From: Exiguobacterium acetylicum
GTDB lineage: Bacteria; Bacillota; Bacilli; Exiguobacteriales; Exiguobacteriaceae
Length of the DNA: 64,000 bases
Reading direction: 5' to 3'
Assembly: GCF_019890935.1 (NCBI RefSeq)
Contig: NZ_CP082333.1
Span: 2,816,001-2,880,000, forward strand
The notes beneath the pieces were generated by a model, which was given only the letters and a program-made list of their open reading frames with translations, searched no databases and was not told the DNA's origin. A program made the translations under genes and the position numbers. This document shows, piece after piece, positions 38,192 to 47,138 of the stretch (position 1 is its first letter; each line of letters starts with the position of its first letter).

Positions 38192-39249
38192 CAGTTCGCC
38201 GCCTCCGATGCCCGCGCCTGATGTTCCATGACGAGCGTATCGATGACTTCATCCATCTCGCCTTGCAAGATTCGATCAAGCTTCTGGATCGTCAATCCGA
38301 TCCGGTGATCCGTCACCCGGTTTTGAGCGAAATTATACGTTCGAATCCGCTCTGAACGGTCACCCGTACCGACAGCCGACTTCCGTTTTTCATCATACTC
38401 CGCTTGCTGTTCGCGTTGAATCTTATCGTAAACACGCGCACGCAAGACCTTCATCGCTTTTTCCTTGTTCTTGATTTGCGACTTCTCATCCTGACAGCTG
38501 GCGACGATTCCCGTCGGCACGTGCGTGACACGGACAGCGGACTGCGTCGTATTGACGGACTGTCCACCCGGTCCACTCGAAGTGAACGTATCAACTCGGA
38601 CATCCTTATCGTGGATCTCGACTTCGACGTCTTCTGCTTCCGGTAACACGGCGACCGTTGCCGTCGATGTATGAATCCGACCGCCGGATTCCGTTGACGG
38701 AACGCGTTGGACGCGGTGTGCCCCGTTCTCGTATTTCAACTTCGAATAAGCACCCGTTCCTTTGACGATAAAGATGATCTCTTTATAGCCACCGAGTTCC
38801 GTGTAGCTCGCATCGATGATCTCAATCTTCCAGCTCTGTTTCTCAGCAAACTTCGAGTACATCTTGAAAAGGTCACCCGCAAATAAGGCTGCCTCGTCTC
38901 CCCCTGCTGCACCACGAATCTCGACGATGACGTTCTTATCGTCATTCGGATCCTTCGGTAATAATAAAGCCTTCAGCTTGGCTTCAAGCTCTTTGATCTC
39001 CGGTTCAAGCATCGCGACTTCTTCCTTTGCAAGGTCACGCATCTCAGGATCTGTCAACATTTGACGTGCCTCTTGATAAGCTTCCATCTTCTCGCGATAA
39101 ACACGGTACGTCTCGACGGTCGGCGCAAGTTGTGACTGCTCTTTTGAGACCTCACGCAATTGATTCGTATCATTGATGATGGCTGGATCAGCCAACATAT
39201 CATTCAGTTTTTCATAACGGTCCTCTAACGCACTCAATCGATCCAACAT
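38191..39249 (-). CDS. prfA: Peptide chain release factor 1
   Basis: A 352-residue RF1 that reads UAA and UAG and releases the chain. The GGQ motif is in [20 protein letters not shown], with the methylated Gln. The stop-codon reading tripeptide PxT appears as PST in [13 protein letters not shown]; Pro-Ala/Val-Thr is the form best known, and other residues occur at the middle place. The N-terminal coiled coil is present. I chose ATG 39249 with GGAAGGAT 8 bases upstream; the longer frame adds 22 unlikely residues. It begins the operon. Confidence 0.95.
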   Translation of the reverse strand: MLDRLSALEDRYEKLNDMLADPAIINDTNQLREVSKEQSQLAPTVETYRVYREKMEAYQEARQMLTDPEMRDLAKEEVAMLEPEIKELEAKLKALLLPKDPNDDKNVIVEIRGAAGGDEAALFAGDLFKMYSKFAEKQSWKIEIIDASYTELGGYKEIIFIVKGTGAYSKLKYENGAHRVQRVPSTESGGRIHTSTATVAVLPEAEDVEVEIHDKDVRVDTFTSSGPGGQSVNTTQSAVRVTHVPTGIVASCQDEKSQIKNKEKAMKVLRARVYDKIQREQQAEYDEKRKSAVGTGDRSERIRTYNFAQNRVTDHRIGLTIQKLDRILQGEMDEVIDTLVMEHQARASEAAN

Positions 39250-39335
39250 CTCGGTCATCCTTCCTGGCGATTCTTCTGTCGTCAGTATAGCAAATATTGC
39301 GATCGATGGCGTCATCCTCTTCTTGAAAAGAAACG

Positions 39336-39389
39336 TTGACAGACAGGTTTTAAATTCCTATAATTGGTGTATTAATTGAATTAGTACAC
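39336..39389 (+). promoter_or_regulatory. Consensus sigma-A promoter and palindromic operator of the ytrA-like operon
   Basis: TTGACA (39336-39341), 17 bp, TATAAT (39359-39364): a perfect consensus. Three bases after the -10 starts a 23-bp palindrome, left arm GTGTATTAATT (39367-39377), centre G, right arm AATTAGTACAC (39379-39389), 10 of 11 positions matching. It covers the expected transcription start and ends 17 bp before the regulator ATG. Confidence 0.9.
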
Positions 39390-39405
39390 TTAAGGAGGTG
39401 AAGAA

Positions 39406-39774
39406 ATGTTCACCGTTGATCCGAAAAGTCCGTTACCGATCTATGAACAGTTGGTCGCTCAAATCATCCGCTCGATTGCCCGTGGTCTACTCCGCTCCGG
39501 CGAACAGATGCCATCCGTCCGTGAACTTGCCGGTACACTCCTTGTCAATCCGAACACTGTCTCCCGCGCCTATCAGGAACTCGAGAGCCGCAACTTCATC
39601 GTCACGATGCGCGGTAAAGGCTCCTTCATCTCAGACATCCCACTTCATGAAGTCAAACAAGCCGCTATCCAAGATCCACTCATCCGCCTTTGTGCCATTG
39701 CCGACGAATTATCCATCTCAAACGAAGAACTCTATCAACATATCTTACACATAAGGGAGGATTCCTCATGTTGA
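39406..39774 (+). CDS. GntR-family regulator, YtrA type
   Basis: A 122-residue repressor with an N-terminal winged helix (PIYEQLVAQIIRSIARGLL; MPSVRELAGTLLVNPNTVSRAYQ; GKGSFI) and only a short C-terminal helical tail, the layout of the YtrA subfamily of GntR. Members repress their own operon of ABC transporter genes, often in response to cell-wall antibiotics. Its gene sits behind a consensus promoter with a palindrome over the start site, so autoregulation is likely. AAGGAGGTG precedes the ATG. It overlaps the ATPase gene by 7 bp. Confidence 0.9.
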   Translation: MFTVDPKSPLPIYEQLVAQIIRSIARGLLRSGEQMPSVRELAGTLLVNPNTVSRAYQELESRNFIVTMRGKGSFISDIPLHEVKQAAIQDPLIRLCAIADELSISNEELYQHILHIREDSSC

Positions 39775-40634
39775 CCGTTTCTCATCTGACGAAACAAATT
39801 GACCGTACCATGATTTATGAAAATGCATCCTTCACCCTGCCGGCAGGAACGATTACTGCCTTAATTGGTCGTAACGGTGCCGGAAAAACGACATTACTGA
39901 AAACACTCGTCGGAGCGCTCGAGCCGACCCGCGGGAAAGTCGAATGGAATGGTGAGTCGATCCATCACGTTCCAAAGACGCGGGAGCACCTTTTCCTCGT
40001 TCCAGATTCTGTCTCTGTCTACCGCCAGATGACGCTCGGTGAACTGATCAACTTCTACCACGTCTTTTATCCAAACTTCGAGAAGACGTATATCGAAAAC
40101 TACTGCCGCTCGTCGAATCTCGATCGCGGACGTCGCGTCACTTCTTTATCGAAGGGACAAGCGCAATTGTTCCTTCTCCAACTCGCGTTCGCAACGAATG
40201 CCCCGGTTCTGTTGCTCGATGAACCAACCGATGGACTTGATCGGATCAATAAACGTGATTATCTGAAACAACTCGTCTCATTACTCGCAGAGCGTCAAAC
40301 AGCCGTTCTGATTGCTTCCCATCAACTCGAAGAACTCGATTCCCTTGCCGACCGTGTCATGACGATTGAAAAACATCTCGTCCGCGAACCGAAGGCACTC
40401 GATGATGCCAAAGCTAGCATGCAGAAATGGCAAGTCGTCTATGAAGACGTTCCAGAATTGTCACACGCTGACCTCCATGTCTTATCCCAAACAGGTCGGG
40501 TCGTGACGTTACTCGTCTTATCGGATGCAGGCGCGCAGTACCTTGAAACGACGCGTCCTCTCTTAAAGGATGCTTTACCGGTGCAGATGGAAGATTACTT
40601 CTTAGGGACATTTGGAGGGAAACGACATGGTTAA
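39768..40634 (+). CDS. ABC transporter ATP-binding protein (YtrB/EcsA type)
   Basis: A 288-residue ATPase: Walker A LIGRNGAGKTT, an unusual signature TSLSKGQAQLFLLQLA (SKGQ in place of SGGQ), Walker B VLLLDEPTDGLD and switch His in IASHQLEELD. About 75 residues follow the core with a regulatory look (MQKWQVVYEDVPELSH). The SLSKGQ signature is common in YtrB-type ATPases of GntR-regulated exporters. I chose ATG 39768 with GGGAGG upstream. It powers the permease encoded next, which it overlaps by 8 bp. Confidence 0.9.
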   Translation: MLTVSHLTKQIDRTMIYENASFTLPAGTITALIGRNGAGKTTLLKTLVGALEPTRGKVEWNGESIHHVPKTREHLFLVPDSVSVYRQMTLGELINFYHVFYPNFEKTYIENYCRSSNLDRGRRVTSLSKGQAQLFLLQLAFATNAPVLLLDEPTDGLDRINKRDYLKQLVSLLAERQTAVLIASHQLEELDSLADRVMTIEKHLVREPKALDDAKASMQKWQVVYEDVPELSHADLHVLSQTGRVVTLLVLSDAGAQYLETTRPLLKDALPVQMEDYFLGTFGGKRHG

Positions 40635-41601
40635 GCAATTGATCCGCTATCACATCAAGCAAGGCATTTGGCCACTTGCGTGTTTCATCCTCCTTGCGAT
40701 CTTCAGTTATGGTTTTGGTAGCTATACCATCATCAACGACTTTGAAACATACGAAGCATCTTATCAAACCGAAACGATTCAAGCTGTCCTCGTCAGTCCG
40801 TTCTTCGCTGGATTCGCTGCCATTCTGATCGCCGTCTTTGCAATCCTGATGCTCGGTTCCGAACGCGGAAGTGGTCGCAGTCTGATCTTACATGCGTTGC
40901 CGTTTTCGAAGGTCTGGCTGTTTTGGATTAAATGGGCGATTGGCACTGTGACGTTGATCGTCTTCCCGATCATCGGCTTTTTCGCCAGCTGGTCATTACT
41001 GCAAGCATTCGGTATCAATCCGTTTGATTACGTCACATGGTCGTCACTCCTTCAAGATTTTGGTCTATTCCTTCTATTTGATGTGACGATTTTGACGATC
41101 TTCTTATTCGCCGGAACGATTGCCGGTGACATCATCGGACAACTGTTACTCGGAACATTCTTCTTGTTCTTGAATTACTTCACATACTTCAGCATCTATG
41201 CGATCGGTCAGTTGGGCTTCGGCGTAGGCTACGAAGAGTTAGACAAACCTATAAGCTTCCTGATGACGATCACGACGCCGTTTGCGCTCTTCTTCGAGTA
41301 CAATACCGAGTTCAATATCACTTATGCTGTGTTGTTCAGTTTAGCCTTGACGGTCGTCTTACTAATTTTCGGTAGTCGCCTCTATGTCAAAGGTGCGAAC
41401 GAACGTCTCGGTCGTTTCACGATTTTCCCGAAATTACATCCAGCACTCATCATTACCTTCTCGATCTATACGACGATTCTGCTTGCCGGCATCATCGGTC
41501 TGATCTCATCTGAGAATCAGTTCCTGTACTGGCTCGCAATCGCGATTCTCGCGTGGCCAACGTTTAGCTCGTATCGTCGGATGATTGGGTGGAGTCGCTA
41601 A
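40627..41601 (+). CDS. ABC-2 type transporter permease
   Basis: A 324-residue membrane protein with about eight hydrophobic segments (for example PLACFILLAIFSYGFGSY, FFAGFAAILIAVFAILMLG, LTVVLLIFGSRLYV). The loop GSERGSGRSLILHALPFSKVWLF is the conserved cytoplasmic coupling region of ABC-2 exporters. It should export a drug, lipid or peptide together with the preceding ATPase; the substrate is unknown. I chose the ATG at 40627 behind GGAGGG, inside the end of the ATPase gene, over a TTG five codons earlier. Last gene of the operon, followed by a terminator. Confidence 0.85.
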   Translation: MVKQLIRYHIKQGIWPLACFILLAIFSYGFGSYTIINDFETYEASYQTETIQAVLVSPFFAGFAAILIAVFAILMLGSERGSGRSLILHALPFSKVWLFWIKWAIGTVTLIVFPIIGFFASWSLLQAFGINPFDYVTWSSLLQDFGLFLLFDVTILTIFLFAGTIAGDIIGQLLLGTFFLFLNYFTYFSIYAIGQLGFGVGYEELDKPISFLMTITTPFALFFEYNTEFNITYAVLFSLALTVVLLIFGSRLYVKGANERLGRFTIFPKLHPALIITFSIYTTILLAGIIGLISSENQFLYWLAIAILAWPTFSSYRRMIGWSR

Positions 41602-41613
41602 TTCTAAATGATT

Positions 41614-41640
41614 AAACCGGAGTTTATTCGACTCCGGTTT
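41614..41640 (+). terminator. Terminator of the ytrA-like operon
   Basis: 10-bp perfect stem AAACCGGAGT/ACTCCGGTTT with a 7-base loop followed by ATTTTTTG. 12 bp after the permease stop. Confidence 0.93.
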
Positions 41641-41770
41641 ATTTTTTGTTAATTTACTGTATTAAATTCTATTAATTTCAAAATCATGCAAATCATGATT
41701 TCAAAACCAAATAATTGTTATATAATAAAAATGTATAATATATTTTAAATTTTACCGAGGGGGGATTTCC

Positions 41771-44584
41771 TTGCCGCTAAAAAAAGGATTAGCAACACTT
41801 TTTTCTTCAAAAAAATCCTCTTCTGATGTACTGTCCACGACATCGATTGATGCAAACTTCATTGAACATCATCCGGACGCTGTTTATACTTTAGATCTTA
41901 CAGGTGTGACAACAAGTTTGAATGAAAAAACAACGTTATTACTTGGTTATACAAAACAAGATTTACTGCGACACAAAAATCATTTCATTCATCCTGACGA
42001 TCATAGTATCGCGAATGAGCACTTCCAAGAAGTCCTCCAAGGAAAGAGTGTCAATTATATCGTACGTGTTCGCCATGCGTCGGGTCATTATCTCGAGATG
42101 TTGATTGCTAACATTCCGATTTTTGACCAAGGTCTCATCGTCGGAGCATACGGTATTGCTCGAGACATCACCCAAACACGTCACTTGAAGTCTAAGGTCG
42201 AGTCCATTACTTTCGATCATCAACTCGTCGAGAGCCTGCCTGGTATCGCGACTGCCACTTTCAACCAAGCGGGCTATTTATTACGCTTCTCTCAGTCTTT
42301 TGGTGAATTACTCGGTATTTCCGATCGCCAACTGGATCGTTTTGATAAAAAGAGTATATTACGATTAATCCATCCGGATAACATAGATGCTTTTCAAGCT
42401 TATTTAGATATTCTCCGCTTCCAACAAACCACTGATCCTCTTGAAATCGAAACACGTGTCCTACACTCACAAGACGGCTATCAGGATGTGTTTTGCCGTT
42501 GTGCTTATCGTAATCCCGAAGACGGAGACAATGCTGAAATTACATGTGCCATCTATAACCTTTCCGATCATAAACAATTAAATCGGCAGCTGCATGACGA
42601 ACGTCATAAACTTTCGACGTTTCAACAAGTTGCTACCAGTGCTATTTATCGTTTTAATCTAACTGATAAAAAAATCGATTTTTCCACGCAAGGCTTCGAA
42701 AATCTATTTAACGGATTATTATCCGAATACAAATCACGCCCTATCGAATGGCTACAAGAGATTGTCGTTCCGGAAGACCAAACAAAACTCGAATCAGCAC
42801 ATGCCCGCATCTTATCGGGTCACGATGTTGAAATCGCTTATCGGATTAGGATCGAACATACATTATTTTGGATTCTTGAGCATCGTACACCCCTACGTGA
42901 CGAAATGGACCACGTCATCGCCTATCAAAGTGTCGTTCAAGATATCACACAACTAAAACATCAAGAAGAGCGAATCTTCCAACTCGCGATGCATGATCCA
43001 GTGACTGGTCTACCAAACCGTGCGCTTGTCCTTGAACAACTTCAACACTGGATCGATACATATGAGTGCTTCAGCGTCTTTACAGTCAGCTACAATTTAC
43101 TGCGTTCCATCAATCATGATTTCGGTTATAAGATTGGAGATCGTTGGTTGACACAAACTGCCACGCGCCTATTACATCATTTATCCAAAGAAACTTATGT
43201 CGGTCACTTGTATGGAGATGAATATATCGTCTTACTTCCTCATCTCGTCAGTGAATCAGACATTGAACATGTCTGCGAAACCTTCCTTCGAAGTTCCAAG
43301 GAAAAAATCACAGTGGATTCCTACGAGTGGTATCCTTCAATGACGATTGGGGTTAGTCGTTATCCCGAAGATGCTTCTCAACCAGATGAATTGATTAAGG
43401 CAGCCAATATCGCGCTTGGTCGTGCGAAGACGAATTCCTACAGTGTCTATTCTTCCACATATAATATCGAGACGTATCGCAGGCATCAACTTCAAAACAG
43501 TCTCAGAACTGCGATCCGTCGAGACGAGCTATTTTTAGAATATCAACCTAAAGTGAATGCGTGGTCTGGCATCATCGTCGGGGCGGAAGCACTCGTTCGT
43601 TGGCAACATCCAGAGTGGGGACGAATTCCTCCAAATGATTTCATTCCTTTATCTGAAGAGAGTGATATGCATATCCTGATCGCAGACTGGGTTCTTGAAG
43701 AAACCTGCCGTAGTATAAACCAATGGGTACTAGCAGGTCTTCCAGCTGTTCCGGTTTCCATTAACGTCTCTCCGAAACGGTTGATGTATGGAAACTTCGC
43801 TGAGACCGTCAAGGAAACATTACGCCGTTTCGATATCTCACCTGGAATGCTTGAAATCGAGATTCTCGAAACAGACGTACTCTTTGATAACGCCAAAATC
43901 CATCAATCTTTAGAAATGCTGAGTGCCATGGGCATTCGAATTGCACTTGATGATTTCGGAAAAGGCTATTCTTCTATTTCTTATTTACAACAGTATCCGA
44001 TTGATACGATCAAAATCGATCGACAGTTCGCTACATCCTTGGCACATGATAAAAAAACACAGTCGGTCGTCCGAAGTGTACTGTTCATGGCCAACGAATT
44101 CGGCATGGACGTGATTGCCGAAGGTGTAGAAACAATGGAGCAGTTGCATTATTTGCGTCAGCTAGATTGTACGACGATTCAAGGATATTTATTTAGTCGT
44201 CCTCTTCCTAAAGCCGATTTCGAGTCTGCTCTTAAGGAACGTCAAGTCAGTGCTGTTGAAGCAATGAGCGTCACTGCACATCAATTAACCGTAACGGCTT
44301 CCATTACGATTCATCGATTAAAAGGAAAACAAATTCATGTCGGCTATACGGATATCCTGATTTCTAAAGGAACCTTACATTCCGTCTCATTCTATTCCTC
44401 ACTTCACCTGCCGATTCATGAAGAAATCGAACTTGCCTTAAAAATTAATGATCACATCATTATCATTCAGCCTAATCAGTCATTCGAACTGGAAAATGGT
44501 TTGACTGAATACGAATGTCGCTTTATGAATATGAAAGAGTCACACTACGTATTCGAAGCTATGCAAAGACTGAATCATATCTAA
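41771..44584 (+). CDS. Second PAS-PAS-PAS/degenerate GGDEF/EAL protein with extra C-terminal domain
   Basis: A 937-residue soluble paralogue of the protein at 9915, similar along its whole length. PAS1 (about 25-140, HPDAVYTLD ... GAYGIARDIT), two further PAS domains, a GGDEF domain with signature YGDEY (481-485) and a VSY in place of the usual DxD metal site, and an EAL domain with E606-A-L, INVSPKR, DDFGKGYSS, KIDRQF and VIAEGVE, so phosphodiesterase but not cyclase activity is expected. The C-terminal 110 residues (HVGYTDILISK; SFYSSLHLPI; ELENGL) match those of the paralogue and look PilZ-like without RxxxR. The start is TTG behind GGGGGG. The gene is richer in A/T at third positions than its paralogue. 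Monocistronic. Confidence 0.85.
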   Translation: MPLKKGLATLFSSKKSSSDVLSTTSIDANFIEHHPDAVYTLDLTGVTTSLNEKTTLLLGYTKQDLLRHKNHFIHPDDHSIANEHFQEVLQGKSVNYIVRVRHASGHYLEMLIANIPIFDQGLIVGAYGIARDITQTRHLKSKVESITFDHQLVESLPGIATATFNQAGYLLRFSQSFGELLGISDRQLDRFDKKSILRLIHPDNIDAFQAYLDILRFQQTTDPLEIETRVLHSQDGYQDVFCRCAYRNPEDGDNAEITCAIYNLSDHKQLNRQLHDERHKLSTFQQVATSAIYRFNLTDKKIDFSTQGFENLFNGLLSEYKSRPIEWLQEIVVPEDQTKLESAHARILSGHDVEIAYRIRIEHTLFWILEHRTPLRDEMDHVIAYQSVVQDITQLKHQEERIFQLAMHDPVTGLPNRALVLEQLQHWIDTYECFSVFTVSYNLLRSINHDFGYKIGDRWLTQTATRLLHHLSKETYVGHLYGDEYIVLLPHLVSESDIEHVCETFLRSSKEKITVDSYEWYPSMTIGVSRYPEDASQPDELIKAANIALGRAKTNSYSVYSSTYNIETYRRHQLQNSLRTAIRRDELFLEYQPKVNAWSGIIVGAEALVRWQHPEWGRIPPNDFIPLSEESDMHILIADWVLEETCRSINQWVLAGLPAVPVSINVSPKRLMYGNFAETVKETLRRFDISPGMLEIEILETDVLFDNAKIHQSLEMLSAMGIRIALDDFGKGYSSISYLQQYPIDTIKIDRQFATSLAHDKKTQSVVRSVLFMANEFGMDVIAEGVETMEQLHYLRQLDCTTIQGYLFSRPLPKADFESALKERQVSAVEAMSVTAHQLTVTASITIHRLKGKQIHVGYTDILISKGTLHSVSFYSSLHLPIHEEIELALKINDHIIIIQPNQSFELENGLTEYECRFMNMKESHYVFEAMQRLNHI

Positions 44585-44786
44585 AAACTGATTTGAAAAT
44601 TCTATACATCCTATAAAACAGTGGACACTTTAGTTCATTGTTTTATTTTGTTCAGTTCTTTATACGAATAGGTAAATTCTATTATTACTACATTTTTTTG
44701 CTCAGTCCTATGTGATTGGCGATTGGATGCCTGTAATCGTTCCGTGCTACACTAAAGGCATTATTTGAGTGTAAAGGACGGATCAT

Positions 44787-45494
44787 ATGCCGAAGTATTT
44801 AAACATCTCTCACGAGCTCGCACAGCGGATTCAGGAAGGAACGCTCCCAGCTGAAACGAAATTACCTTCTGAGACGGAATTGATGCACGAATTCGAGGCG
44901 AGCCGCGGAACGGTCCGAAAAGCGATCGATGCCCTTCAAGAAAAAGGCTTCGTCCGTAAACACCAGGGGAAAGGTGTCTTCGTCCTGTCGCAAGAAGCGA
45001 TCGAATTCCAATTCAACGGGATCGTCAGCTTCTCGGAAGCACATCGCCGGATGGGGCGTCATACCGTCGAGACGGATGTAGTGTCCTGCGAAGTCCTTTC
45101 CGCTTCCGCTGAGCTGGCTTCATTATTGCATGTGGCACAAGGAACGGACGTAACACGCATCGAGCGCATTCGCCAGATCGATGGTGAACGGGTCATCCGT
45201 GACATCAATCATTTCGTGACCGCACTCGTGCCCGGACTCACTACTGACATCGCTCGAGGTTCGATCTATCAATACATCGAAGAGACACTCGGTCGACAGA
45301 TCAGCTACGCGAAACGAAAAATCGAAGCTCGCCCTGCGACAATGGAAGACCAAGAACGACTCGACCTTCATGATATGACGCATGTCATCGTCGTCACGAA
45401 CGATACGTATTTCTATGAAGGACAACATTTTGAACGGACGGAATCGCGTCACCGGCTCGATAAGTTTCAGTTCACTGATATTGCCCGTCGTTGA
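44787..45494 (+). CDS. treR: Trehalose operon repressor TreR (GntR/HutC family)
   Basis: A 235-residue repressor. The N-terminal winged helix (LPAETKLPSETELMHEFEASRG, then TVRKAIDALQEKGFVRK) and a C-terminal UTRA effector domain with IERIRQIDGERVI and SIYQYIEETLGRQI are clear. In B. subtilis TreR binds trehalose 6-phosphate and leaves its operator. The gene precedes treP-treA in the same direction and has its own terminator, so it is separately transcribed; in B. subtilis treR is the last gene of the operon. AAAGGA is 8 bases before the ATG. Downstream lie two palindromic operators. Confidence 0.92.
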   Translation: MPKYLNISHELAQRIQEGTLPAETKLPSETELMHEFEASRGTVRKAIDALQEKGFVRKHQGKGVFVLSQEAIEFQFNGIVSFSEAHRRMGRHTVETDVVSCEVLSASAELASLLHVAQGTDVTRIERIRQIDGERVIRDINHFVTALVPGLTTDIARGSIYQYIEETLGRQISYAKRKIEARPATMEDQERLDLHDMTHVIVVTNDTYFYEGQHFERTESRHRLDKFQFTDIARR

Positions 45495-45510
45495 ATATAG
45501 GCTGCAAGAT

Positions 45511-45539
45511 GAGGGAATCCGTAGATGACGGATTCTCTC
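45511..45539 (+). terminator. Terminator of treR
   Basis: 12-bp stem GAGGGAATCCGT/ACGGATTCTCTC with one mismatch and a 5-base loop, followed by TTTTTTA. It lies 16 bp after the stop and isolates treR from treP. Confidence 0.9.
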
Positions 45540-45555
45540 TTTTTTATTCTTTTTC

Positions 45556-45603
45556 AACTTATCTATATAAGTTCTTGACCAACTTATATAGATAAGTTAA
45601 GAT
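45556..45603 (+). promoter_or_regulatory. Promoter of treP-treA with two TreR-type operators
   Basis: -35 TTGACC (45575-45580), 17-bp spacer, -10 TAAGAT (45598-45603). Operator 1, AACTTATCTATATAAGTT (45556-45573), lies before the -35. Operator 2, AACTTATATAGATAAGTT (45581-45598), fills the spacer. Each is a near-palindrome and each is the exact reverse complement of the other; centres are 25 bp apart. Confidence 0.88.
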
Positions 45604-45618
45604 AAGTGTGCGCAGATA

Positions 45619-45632
45619 AGAAAACGTTTTCA
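45619..45632 (+). promoter_or_regulatory. CcpA catabolite-responsive element (cre) of the tre operon
   Basis: AGAAAACGTTTTCA matches the cre consensus TGWAANCGNTNWCA at 13 of 14 positions (first base A). It lies just downstream of the tre promoter, the usual place for CcpA repression of sugar operons in Bacillales, and 46 bp before the treP ATG. Confidence 0.85.
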
Positions 45633-45677
45633 TTTCAAAAGTGGTCGAGTATGTCACTTCCAAAAAGGAGCATCGAG

Positions 45678-47117
45678 ATGAAACCAAACTATCGTCAGAT
45701 TGCAGAGCAAATCATTGAGAACATCGGAGGTAAGGAGAACATCGAGCAGGCAGCTCACTGTGTCACTCGTCTTCGTTTAACGCTTAAGAATCAAGAGCTT
45801 GTCGATCAAGACGCCTTACTTGAAGTTCCGCTCGTCAAAGGCGCGTTCTTGAACGCGGGTGTCTATCAAATCGTCATTGGTGCCGGTGATGTCGACCGGG
45901 TCTATGCAGAATTCATTCAACTGACCGGCTTACAGGCAACAACGATCGCAGATGTAAAATCGTCTGGTGCTGCTAAGATGAATCCGTTCCAAAAGTTGAT
46001 CAAAGTCTTTTCTGACGTCTTCATGCCTATCATTCCGGCAATCATCGTTGCTGGTCTCTTAATGGGAATCAACAATCTATTCGGAATCGAGTTCGGTGGC
46101 AAGACGATGATCGATCGTTATCCGAACTTACAAGGACTTTGGGATCTCATCAATATGATGGCAAACACCGCCTTCGTCTTCCTCCCGGCACTCGTCGGTT
46201 GGTCAGCGACGAAACGCTTCGGTGGAAGTGAGATTCTCGGGATCGTTATGGGTCTGATGCTTGTTCACCCAGATCTCTTAAACGCTTGGAACTACGGGCA
46301 AAGTGCTCTAAAAGGTGAAATCCCGACGTTCAACATTCTCGGTCTCTTTGAAATTGAAAAAGTCGGCTACCAGGGACAAATCCTCCCTGTACTCGCTGCC
46401 GCTTACGTCCTCAGTACGATTGAACGTTGGCTCAAAAAACGAGTACCGAATGCGATTCAATTGCTCGTCGTACCGATTACGACGATCACATTGACGGGAT
46501 TCCTCGCCCTTGCCGTCATCGGACCGGTCACGCGTCAAGTCGGTGACTGGATTACGATCGGTGTCGTCAATACGTTCGAAGCTGTTCCGTTACTTGGTGC
46601 CTTACTTTTTGGCGCACTCTATGCGCCGCTCGTCATTACCGGCATGCACCACATGTTCATCGCTGTTGATCTACAGTTGATCGGACAAAGCGGAACGACG
46701 TTCATCTGGCCGATGATCGCGATTTCGAACATTGCTCAAGGTTCAGCAACACTCGCGATGCTTTTCCTCGCGAAAAACGTTAACGATAAAAACATGGCAT
46801 CAACGTCCGCTTTATCCGCCTACTTCGGCATCACGGAACCAGCCATGTTCGGAGTCAATCTCCGGTTCAAATATCCGTTTTACGCAGCACTCGTCGGTTC
46901 AGCGATCGCGTCAGCTTTCATCGCTGTCAGTGGCGTTCTTGCTCCTGCGATCGGTGTCGGCGGATTACCTGCTTTCATTTCGATCGTACCAGGTTCGATT
47001 CTGTCGTTCATCGTCGGCATGGTGATCGCGATCATCGTCCCCGTCGCCTGTACGTTCCTGTTCCACTATGTCTCAACGAAACGCGCAAAAAAAGCTGCCC
47101 TGAAAAAAGCAGCGTAA
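45678..47117 (+). CDS. treP: PTS trehalose transporter subunit IIBC
   Basis: A 479-residue membrane protein that imports trehalose and phosphorylates it to trehalose 6-phosphate. The EIIB domain has the phospho-Cys28 in AAHCVTRLRL, and EIIC follows a linker, with about ten membrane helices starting DVFMPIIPAIIVAGLLMGI; the sugar-site region GMHHMFIAVDLQLI and GITEPAMFGVNLR are conserved in the glucose-sucrose PTS family. No EIIA domain is fused, so a EIIA from another system must supply the phosphate, as for B. subtilis TreP. The chosen ATG is behind AAGGAG; the frame is open 24 codons further upstream through the cre. Confidence 0.94.
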   Translation: MKPNYRQIAEQIIENIGGKENIEQAAHCVTRLRLTLKNQELVDQDALLEVPLVKGAFLNAGVYQIVIGAGDVDRVYAEFIQLTGLQATTIADVKSSGAAKMNPFQKLIKVFSDVFMPIIPAIIVAGLLMGINNLFGIEFGGKTMIDRYPNLQGLWDLINMMANTAFVFLPALVGWSATKRFGGSEILGIVMGLMLVHPDLLNAWNYGQSALKGEIPTFNILGLFEIEKVGYQGQILPVLAAAYVLSTIERWLKKRVPNAIQLLVVPITTITLTGFLALAVIGPVTRQVGDWITIGVVNTFEAVPLLGALLFGALYAPLVITGMHHMFIAVDLQLIGQSGTTFIWPMIAISNIAQGSATLAMLFLAKNVNDKNMASTSALSAYFGITEPAMFGVNLRFKYPFYAALVGSAIASAFIAVSGVLAPAIGVGGLPAFISIVPGSILSFIVGMVIAIIVPVACTFLFHYVSTKRAKKAALKKAA

Positions 47118-47138
47118 TTCTAGAAAGGTGTGTATCCC

